Assembly (NCBI GenBank): GCA_013203065.1
Contig: JABMQV010000374.1
Span: forward strand, 1-9,856
DNA length: 9,856 bases
Direction: 5' to 3'
Origin: Desulfobacteraceae bacterium
GTDB lineage: Bacteria > Desulfobacterota > DSM-4660 > Desulfatiglandales > Desulfatiglandaceae
Shown: piece by piece, positions 1 through 5,506 of the stretch
How the letters are laid out: each line of letters opens with the position of its first letter
Numbering within the stretch: position 1 is the first letter of the stretch
Translations under genes and position numbers: made by a program
The notes under the pieces: model-generated
What the model saw: the letters and a program-made list of their open reading frames with translations, nothing else
The model's database searches: none
Told to the model about the DNA's origin: nothing

Positions 1-1
1 G

Positions 2-541
2 TGCGTAACCCTCGATCCCAAGTTCCCCGGTGACCTGGTCTATGTCCTGGGTGAAACCCGGAATGAACTGGGGGGGAGTGAATACTACCAGTTGATGGAA
101 TCGATCGGCCTGCACGTCCCGGAGGTAGATCCGAAAAAATTCTGGCCTCACTATGTGGCGCTCCATCGGGCCATTCAAGAAGGACTTGTCTCATCCTGCC
201 ATGCCGTATCCAGGGGAGGACTGGCCGTGCATCTGGCCCTGGTATCGATGGCAGGCGAACTCGGGCTGGATATCCGCCTGCCCCTGATCCCCGGTGCTCA
301 TGGTCTTACTGTAAGCCAAATCCTTTACTCTGAATCGTGCGGCAGATTTGTGGTAACAGTACCACCCGAGAGAAGAGAGGGTTTTGACAAGATTTTTTCC
401 GGTCTAAACATAGAACAGGTCGGCGTCGTAACCGAATCGCCTTCCCTCTCCATGAAAGACGAAAATGGGCATGGGATAATTGAAGAAGACCTGTTCGAAC
501 TCAAGGAAGCCTGGAAAAGACCCTTTGAGGACTTGATATGA
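2..541 (+). CDS. purL: Phosphoribosylformylglycinamidine synthase, large subunit PurL (3' end, partial)
   Basis: This is the C-terminal 179 residues of PurL; the gene begins upstream of the window. PurL is the ATP-dependent synthase that converts FGAR to FGAM in purine biosynthesis, using ammonia delivered by the glutaminase PurQ. The frame is open from base 2. It contains the family motif GETRNELGGSEYY at about residues 17-29 of the visible part. A glycine-rich SRGGLAVHLAL stretch follows, of the kind found in AIR-synthase-related C-terminal domains, and then SESCGRFVVTV. The wording of these motifs resembles the long (~1000-residue) PurL found in Desulfobacterota and archaea more than the short Bacillus type; this is recalled and was not searched. 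The stop TGA overlaps the purQ start in an ATGA arrangement, which implies translational coupling. The function is secure; the full length cannot be judged. Confidence 0.93.
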   Translation, partial: CVTLDPKFPGDLVYVLGETRNELGGSEYYQLMESIGLHVPEVDPKKFWPHYVALHRAIQEGLVSSCHAVSRGGLAVHLALVSMAGELGLDIRLPLIPGAHGLTVSQILYSESCGRFVVTVPPERREGFDKIFSGLNIEQVGVVTESPSLSMKDENGHGIIEEDLFELKEAWKRPFEDLI

Positions 542-1368
542 GACAGGTAAAGGCGCTTGTCCTTACCGGTTATGGCCTGAACTGCGACTATGAAACCGAT
601 TATTCCCTGAGATTGGCGGGGGCACAATCCCGCAGGATCCATATCAACCAGTTTATCACGGGTAAAGAGAACTCTTTCAAGACAAGACTTCAAGACTACC
701 ACATCCTGGTCTTCGGGGGCGGCTTCAGCTGGGCCGACGACCATGGGGCGGGGGTCCTGATGGCATCAAAGATGAAACACCATCTTGGTGAGGAGATAGA
801 TCGCTTTATCCGGAAAGGTAAGCTGATCATAGGAATATGCAATGGGTTTCAGACCTTGATCAACCTGGGACTCCTTCCGGGTCTTGAAAACAGATACGGA
901 GAGAGGCACGCGGCCATCACCTATAACGACTCGGGCAATTTTATTGATGTGTGGGTGAACCTCAAAGTAAATGAGAATTCGCCGTGTGTCTTTACAAAGG
1001 GGCTTTCGACTCTGGAACTCCCCGTAAGACATGGGGAAGGAAAGGTATATGCGGCGGATCATGTCATCCGGCAGCTCATGGCGAGTCATCAGGTGGTCTT
1101 GCAATATGCCGCAGAAGATGGGAACGTCGCGCGTGGTCAATGGCCCCTCAACCCGAATGGGTCCCTTGAAGATATCGCCGGCATTTGTGACCCCAGCGGC
1201 CGGATCTTCGGCCTCATGCCTCACCCGGAGGCATATAACCACTATACCAACCACCCAGACTGGACCCTGAGAAGAGAGGCCCTGATCCGACAGGGGAAAC
1301 AGTTTACGTCTGAAGAGGGGGAAGGTATCAAGATATTCAGGAATGCGGTTGCGTATTTCAGGAATTGA
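538..1368 (+). CDS. purQ: Phosphoribosylformylglycinamidine synthase, glutaminase subunit PurQ
   Basis: This 276-residue class I glutamine amidotransferase hydrolyses glutamine and passes ammonia to PurL in the FGAM synthase complex in the cytoplasm. The N-terminus has the family signature LTGYGLNCDYET (residues 9-20). The oxyanion and glycine-rich region is GGGFSWADDHGAG (about 60-72). The nucleophile is Cys101 in GICNGFQ, and the catalytic His-Glu pair is His229/Glu231 in MPHPEA. PurQ-specific segments RHGEGKV (164-170) and NPNGSLEDIAG (205-215) are present. The length fits the long PurQ form (about 260-280 residues) that partners with long PurL, not the ~225-residue Bacillus type. The ATG lies inside the end of purL (ATGA overlap), with GAGG a few bases upstream. 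All catalytic residues are intact. The next gene on this strand starts 122 bp later and is not an obvious purine gene. Confidence 0.95.
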   Translation: MRQVKALVLTGYGLNCDYETDYSLRLAGAQSRRIHINQFITGKENSFKTRLQDYHILVFGGGFSWADDHGAGVLMASKMKHHLGEEIDRFIRKGKLIIGICNGFQTLINLGLLPGLENRYGERHAAITYNDSGNFIDVWVNLKVNENSPCVFTKGLSTLELPVRHGEGKVYAADHVIRQLMASHQVVLQYAAEDGNVARGQWPLNPNGSLEDIAGICDPSGRIFGLMPHPEAYNHYTNHPDWTLRREALIRQGKQFTSEEGEGIKIFRNAVAYFRN

Positions 1369-1378
1369 AGTCTCCTGC

Positions 1379-1438
1379 AACAGCCAAGTCGGTTTGCCTG
1401 GCTCACACTTTGGGACGGGGAACGAAAGAGCGGCTGTT
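1379..1438 (+). promoter_or_regulatory. Competing inverted repeats upstream of the corrinoid methyltransferase gene
   Basis: In the 122-bp gap between purQ and the fusion gene, AACAGCC (1379-1385) is an exact inverted repeat of GGCTGTT (1432-1438). The inner segment AGCCA (1382-1386) also matches TGGCT (1399-1403). The two pairings use the same left arm, so they exclude each other, as in attenuators or switches. No U-tract follows either arm, so neither is a classical intrinsic terminator. The short arms could occur by chance. No convincing promoter was seen in this gap. Confidence 0.25.
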
Positions 1439-1490
1439 ATCACCCCCGGACTTATTGAAAAATTCAGTTTAGCGCGAGGAGATATTTGAA

Positions 1491-3320
1491 ATGATTAACG
1501 AAACAATGACAAAACAGGAGAGATTAAAGGCTGCCATCTCCCTTGAGCCCGTGGACCGGCACCCGGTCTTTCCCATACTGATCACGACCGCCCCCAGGTT
1601 ATACGGAATTACCCAGGCAGAGGCATGGCTCGATCACACCGTGGCCCGAGAGGCCCTGATCAGATGCTTTGAGGAGTTTGGATACGATTACGGGAGCAAA
1701 CCCAATTATTACTACCCCATGCTACCGGGAAAATTGTGCGGTGCACCCGTACGCAACCTGATACCCGGAAAACAGTTGGAAGAGGATGCCCTCTATCAAA
1801 TAGACGAGAGGGTCCTCTTTGCCCGGGAGGACTACGACAAGATCGCAGCCCTTGGGTGGAACGGCTTCTGGGATGAGCATTATGGGAAGATCAGCAAAAA
1901 GACATTGGAAGAATTCAAGATAATGCAGTCCATCAGCAACCAGCTCTATGTTGACGACATGAAGATCTGTGAGGAAAGGGGGATGCCCATCTTCATGGGG
2001 GTGGCTGTGGACTCTGTGCTGATGGCCTTCTCGTTGTGCCGCACCCTGACCGAATTCACAAGAGATCTCTATGAAGTCCCGGACAAAGTCGAGGCCGCCA
2101 TGGAGGCATCCTGCGACGATTTGATTTCCAATTCCATACACGTCTGTAAAAACAACGGGAAAGATGTGGCTTTTACCGTCCTTGAGAGAGGCTCCGGCTT
2201 TTACTACCGGCTCCCCCTATTTGAGCGTTTCGAGTGGCCCTTCCTCCAGCGTTATGTGGATGCCTTCCTGTCAGAGGGAATCACGCCATGGCTGCACTTT
2301 GACACGGACTGGGGAATAAATCTCCCCTATCTGAAAGAGCTTCCCAGGGCAAAATGTGTCTGCGACCTGGACAGTACCACTGATATCTTCAAGGCCAAAG
2401 AGATACTCGGGGGTCACATGTGCATCAGCGGTGACGTCCCCGCAAGCCTCCTGACATTGGGAAAACCGGAAGATGTTGTGGACTACTGCAAACGACTTAT
2501 CGATGGGGTGGGGCAAGACGTCGGCTTTATGTTGACCTCCGGGTGCGAATGTCCCATAGACGCAAAGCCTGAAAATATCAGGGCCATGGTGGAAACAGGA
2601 AAAACATACCGGGGTAAGAAGCGTGATACCAAGGTACAACGCCCTGAACCCCCCAAGGAAAAGGCGGTCGAAAAGATTGAACTCACAGGGGAAATCGCCC
2701 AGGCGGTGGCTGGGCTCCAATACAAAGATGTGATGGGTCTGGTGGAAAAGGCCACCGGAGAAGGCATGGATCCCCTGGCGATCCTAAATGAATGCCGTGC
2801 CGGCATGGACCAGGTCGGAGAATTATACAGCAGTGGAGACTATTTTCTCTCTGAACTGATTATGTCGGCCAACATCTTCAAGAAGGTAGTAGGGATACTG
2901 GAACCCCTCCTCATGAAAGATCAGCGGGATCTTTCCCTGGGCGCAGTGGTCCTTTCAACACCCAAAGGCGACATCCACGATATCGGGAAAGACATTGTGG
3001 CCACCCTTTTCAAGGTGTCAGGCTTTGAGGTTATGGACCTGGGTGTGGATGTGGCACCCGAAGCGATTGTGGATGCGGTTACCGAGTCGGGGGCAAAGAT
3101 CATTGCCATGTCCGCCCTCATCACGCCCACCTTTGAGTCCATGAAGCGGACCGTGGAATTGCTGGAGGAGAGGCGGATGAGGAAGGGCCGTTATGTGATT
3201 ATTGGGGGCGGTCCCACCACCCCCACGGTTCGTGACTATGTGCGTGCCGACGCCTGGACCCTCGATCCCAAGGAAGGCGTCAATTGGTGTAAGCGTTTTC
3301 TCAAAGATGGAGGCGAATGA
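1491..3320 (+). CDS. UroD/MtaA-type methyltransferase fused to a corrinoid-binding domain (CmuA-like architecture)
   Basis: This 609-residue protein joins two modules. Residues 1-370 are a uroporphyrinogen-decarboxylase-fold domain of the MtaA/MtbA/CmuA methyltransferase family. A charged, proline-containing linker (about 373-398) follows. Residues 400-475 form the helical cap of methionine-synthase-like corrinoid proteins. Residues 480-609 are a Rossmann B12-binding domain with DIHDIG (Asp494, His496 as lower cobalt ligand, Gly499), SAL (541-543) and GGG (572-574). The order matches CmuA of chloromethane degraders. The predicted role is methyl transfer to or from bound cob(I)amide; the substrate is unknown. 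MtaA-type enzymes bind zinc through HxC...C. Here the site reads His269-Phe-Asp271, with Cys352 (and Cys354) in SGCECP, so one thiolate is apparently an aspartate. SD GAGGAG (1476-1481) lies 9 nt before the chosen ATG and supports it over Met6. The gene converges with the minus-strand cluster after 21 bp. Confidence 0.85.
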   Translation: MINETMTKQERLKAAISLEPVDRHPVFPILITTAPRLYGITQAEAWLDHTVAREALIRCFEEFGYDYGSKPNYYYPMLPGKLCGAPVRNLIPGKQLEEDALYQIDERVLFAREDYDKIAALGWNGFWDEHYGKISKKTLEEFKIMQSISNQLYVDDMKICEERGMPIFMGVAVDSVLMAFSLCRTLTEFTRDLYEVPDKVEAAMEASCDDLISNSIHVCKNNGKDVAFTVLERGSGFYYRLPLFERFEWPFLQRYVDAFLSEGITPWLHFDTDWGINLPYLKELPRAKCVCDLDSTTDIFKAKEILGGHMCISGDVPASLLTLGKPEDVVDYCKRLIDGVGQDVGFMLTSGCECPIDAKPENIRAMVETGKTYRGKKRDTKVQRPEPPKEKAVEKIELTGEIAQAVAGLQYKDVMGLVEKATGEGMDPLAILNECRAGMDQVGELYSSGDYFLSELIMSANIFKKVVGILEPLLMKDQRDLSLGAVVLSTPKGDIHDIGKDIVATLFKVSGFEVMDLGVDVAPEAIVDAVTESGAKIIAMSALITPTFESMKRTVELLEERRMRKGRYVIIGGGPTTPTVRDYVRADAWTLDPKEGVNWCKRFLKDGGE

Positions 3321-3341
3321 TTGGGGTGAGAGGCAACCGTT

Positions 3342-3734
3342 TTATTTCAAGCAGTTTTGAATCGCCTCCAGAAGCTCTTCAGGTTCCGGCGGCTTCTCAA
3401 TATAGCCCTCGGGATCCGGAATATTCTCTCCCTTGTATTCATTCAGGACCCTCTGGGAATGGAAGAAGGTCTTCTTGGAGAGCGCAGAGAGCATTATGAC
3501 GGGGATATCCTTTAGTTCCTGATCGATCTTTAGATCCCGGTACAGGCCTATCCCGCTCTCTTTCGGCATCATCACATCCAATATGATCAGAGACGGCCTA
3601 TTCTTGCGCGCAACCTCCAACCCCTCTTTTCCATCTACGGCAGAGAGGGGCTTATACCCGTTTGTTTCCAGCAGGGTCGATACATAAATCCTCATATCCA
3701 GTTCATCATCCACAACCAAGATCCTCTTACGCAA
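3342..3734 (-). CDS. Stand-alone response-regulator receiver protein
   Basis: This 130-residue CheY-like protein is a single receiver domain with no output domain. The acidic pocket is Asp9/Asp10 in VVDDE and the phospho-acceptor is Asp53 in IILDVMMP. The switch Ser83 is in IMLSALS and Lys114 is in YIEKPPEP. The distance from Ser83 to Lys114 is 31 residues, about nine more than in CheY. The extra length falls in the region around alpha4 (KKTFFHSQRVLNEYKGENIPDPEG), a surface that often contacts partners. The start is TTG, supported by a strong SD 5-6 nt upstream; no nearby ATG fits. It is the last gene of the minus-strand cluster, 65 bp after the Usp gene. It is likely phosphorylated by one or more of the neighbouring kinases (inference), and its effect must come from protein-protein contact. 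The receiver call is secure; the role is not. Confidence 0.9.
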   Translation of the reverse strand: MRKRILVVDDELDMRIYVSTLLETNGYKPLSAVDGKEGLEVARKNRPSLIILDVMMPKESGIGLYRDLKIDQELKDIPVIMLSALSKKTFFHSQRVLNEYKGENIPDPEGYIEKPPEPEELLEAIQNCLK

Positions 3735-3739
3735 TTTAT

Positions 3740-3747
3740 CCCTCCCT
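3740..3747 (-). promoter_or_regulatory. Ribosome binding site selecting a TTG start
   Basis: On the minus strand AGGGAGGG precedes TTG (3734-3732) with a 5-nt gap. This is close to an ideal Shine-Dalgarno placement and is the main reason for calling the TTG start of the receiver gene. Confidence 0.7.
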
Positions 3748-3799
3748 AACCCGGATAGACCGGAAAATTGGATAGTGAATAGTGTCGATGCATGAGAGC

Positions 3800-4294
3800 C
3801 TAGTACATATTACCAGGCAATGTAAACTGCTTGGCCGGGTTTCTGATGGAAATTACATGGCAGTGTGCATATTTGGAAACATTTGCCACGGTGCTGCCGT
3901 GTACGATTCTATCCAGTTCGGACTTGCCAAGAGCCCCCATTACAATCACATCAATGTCATTTTTCTTGGCATAACGCACGATTTCTATATCGGGTGATCC
4001 GGATCTCACCACCAATAAATACTTCACATGGTCATCCAATCTGCCCTCACATTTTTCCCTCAAGACCTCCTTTGCCTTTTCCTCGATGGCTTCGTTGTAA
4101 AAGGCCTCGCCACCCGGTGACCCTTCCGGTACATGCTCATCCACGACATGTCTGCAGTATGAATAGGAGGAGTGCGGGACGTGGAGGATATGAAGCCTGG
4201 CGTTGTGTCGCCTGGCCAGATCCAGTGCATGAAGAAATGCGATATCGGCATCCTCTGAAAAATCTGTGCAAAATAAGATGTTTTTGTATTTCAT
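3800..4294 (-). CDS. Universal stress protein, UspA family, ATP-binding type
   Basis: This 164-residue single Usp domain is predicted to be a cytoplasmic homodimer. The N-terminal strand and nucleotide-contacting Asp are in ILFCTDFSED (Asp11). The MJ0577-type ATP motif G-x2-G-x9-G-S is complete: Gly120, Gly123, Gly133 and Ser134 within VMGALGKSELDRIVHGST. The protein is therefore expected to bind ATP, unlike E. coli UspA. The final strand is CHVISI (145-150), followed by a short tail. The ATG at 4294 has an excellent SD (AAAGGAGG, 8 nt upstream). The gene lies 45 bp after the receiver-kinase gene and 65 bp before the stand-alone receiver gene, all on the same strand, so co-transcription is likely. 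Usp proteins often accompany two-component genes of anaerobes, but no biochemical role can be read from the sequence. Confidence 0.92.
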   Translation of the reverse strand: MKYKNILFCTDFSEDADIAFLHALDLARRHNARLHILHVPHSSYSYCRHVVDEHVPEGSPGGEAFYNEAIEEKAKEVLREKCEGRLDDHVKYLLVVRSGSPDIEIVRYAKKNDIDVIVMGALGKSELDRIVHGSTVANVSKYAHCHVISIRNPAKQFTLPGNMY

Positions 4295-4302
4295 TATGAA
4301 GG

Positions 4303-4318
4303 CCTCCTTTAAAGAAGG
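4303..4318 (-). promoter_or_regulatory. Imperfect palindrome covering the usp Shine-Dalgarno
   Basis: Read on the minus strand, CCTTCTTTAAAGGAGG can fold so that CCUUC pairs with GGAGG (one G-U pair), leaving a six-base UUUAAA loop. The GGAGG arm is the ribosome binding site of the usp gene, so the hairpin could mask translation. The stem is short and may be chance. Confidence 0.25.
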
Positions 4319-4339
4319 AACAGAGTGAGCTGATGTTGA

Positions 4340-5500
4340 TTATGGGGTTACCTCCGATCCAGGCGCTTGGTCGTTTGAAGGCAACTTTATGAAAAACTTT
4401 GCGCCCTTTCCCTTCCTTGATTCACACCCTATGACCCCGTTGTGCTCGTCCACGATCTTCTTGGTAATCATCAGACCCAAGCCTGTGCCTTGACTGCCCT
4501 TTGTGCTGAAAAACCGTTGAAATACCTTACCTCTGGTCTCTTTGTCCATACCGCAGCCCCTATCCGCCACCTGGTATTCCACGACACAGTTTTTGCCCTT
4601 TGATGACCGCAATAAGACCTCTCGGCCAGTCTCGGAACAGCTGATATCGTTACAGGCATCAATCGCGTTTGTCACCAGATTGAGCAGGCAGCGGTGAATC
4701 CCCTCCGGGTCCAGCCATATCTCCGGAAGTCCCCTGTCCAGTTCAATGTGAAGGGTAACACCATTTTCACGGGCACGGGGAAGCATCAAATCATAGACCT
4801 CCTGAAGAGGCCGGTTGGGGTCACACAACCGGTAGTCAGGTTCTCGCTCCTTGGCATAATTGAGGAGATCCATGGCCAGGCCCTTAATTTTGCTTACATT
4901 TCCCTTGACCATATCCCAGCCCTGGTAGAGGTACTTTTCGTTTTTCAGCTCAAGCCCCTTTTCCAGGACAAAGGCGCCTCCGGTCAAACCACCGGTTATA
5001 TTTTTTATTGCATGGGCAATGGCTGCCACGGTCTGGCCCACAACGGCCAGCCTTTCCGCCTCCACCAGCTTTTTTGTCTTTTCTTCAACAAGCTCCTCCA
5101 AATTCTCCGTGTATTCCCTTAATTTGCTCCTGAGACGGATACTCTCTCTGGCCCTCTTGAGGGCGATCCCCAAGACGTCATCATTAATGGGTTTGGTGAC
5201 AAAATCGGTTGCGTTGGCTTTTAGACTTTCAATCGCCAGCTTCATGTCTCCATGTCCCGTGATCATGATCACTTCCGTCTCAGGCCTGTCCTCCTTTATC
5301 CTCTGGAGCAGCTCGATGCCATCCATCCCCGGCATCTTAATATCTGTCAGCACGATGGGAGGGCGCTCCTTACGAAACATACGCAGGGCCTCTTCCCCGC
5401 CTCCGGCCGTCAGCACCTCATACCCCCTGTCTTTCAAGGAGATGCCAAGGACCTTGCGAATACCCTCCTCATCATCCACTAGAAGAATCGTTTCACCCAT
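4340..5500 (-). CDS. Receiver-histidine kinase (REC-HisKA-like-HATPase)
   Basis: This is a 386-residue cytoplasmic protein with no membrane segment. Residues 4-120 are a receiver: Asp9/Asp10, phospho-acceptor Asp53 in LTDIKMPGMDG, Thr81 and Lys103 in TKPIND. Residues 120-150 form a charged coiled coil. The dimerisation/phosphotransfer helix has His163 in AHAIKN. The ATPase domain shows the N box LVTNAID (Asn278), G1 DRGCGMD (Asp313), the F box FQRFFSTKG and G2 GTGLGL (338-343). The H box lacks the acidic residue that normally follows the histidine (Ala164). With the receiver at the N-terminus, phosphorylation of Asp53 would be an input that tunes the kinase. The gene starts 6 bp after the stop of the heme kinase with GAGG upstream, so translation is probably coupled and the two are likely partners. 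The receiver plus linker is about half identical by eye to that of the kinase at 8151-9719. Confidence 0.92.
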   Translation of the reverse strand: MGETILLVDDEEGIRKVLGISLKDRGYEVLTAGGGEEALRMFRKERPPIVLTDIKMPGMDGIELLQRIKEDRPETEVIMITGHGDMKLAIESLKANATDFVTKPINDDVLGIALKRARESIRLRSKLREYTENLEELVEEKTKKLVEAERLAVVGQTVAAIAHAIKNITGGLTGGAFVLEKGLELKNEKYLYQGWDMVKGNVSKIKGLAMDLLNYAKEREPDYRLCDPNRPLQEVYDLMLPRARENGVTLHIELDRGLPEIWLDPEGIHRCLLNLVTNAIDACNDISCSETGREVLLRSSKGKNCVVEYQVADRGCGMDKETRGKVFQRFFSTKGSQGTGLGLMITKKIVDEHNGVIGCESRKGKGAKFFIKLPSNDQAPGSEVTP

Positions 5501-5506
5501 CTGGCC

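Noticed and set aside
1371..1403. Resemblance to cobalamin riboswitch wording (CCTGCAAC, AAGTC...GCCTGGC) before the B12 enzyme
   Set aside because: The required upstream core and the B12 box (GCCACTG-like) are missing, and the spacing between the two words is far too short. It is kept only as an alternative-hairpin observation.
766..1443. Long minus-strand open frame (225 codons) opposite purQ
   Set aside because: It lies antisense to a fully motif-supported purQ, shows no recognisable domain, and is explained as a shadow frame.
3317..3499. Plus-strand open frame overlapping the methyltransferase stop by ATGA
   Set aside because: The overlap looks like coupling, but the frame is antisense to the receiver gene and has no recognisable content.
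3865..4299. Plus-strand open frame of 144 codons opposite usp
   Set aside because: Antisense to a complete Usp with an intact ATP motif; composition is typical of a shadow frame.
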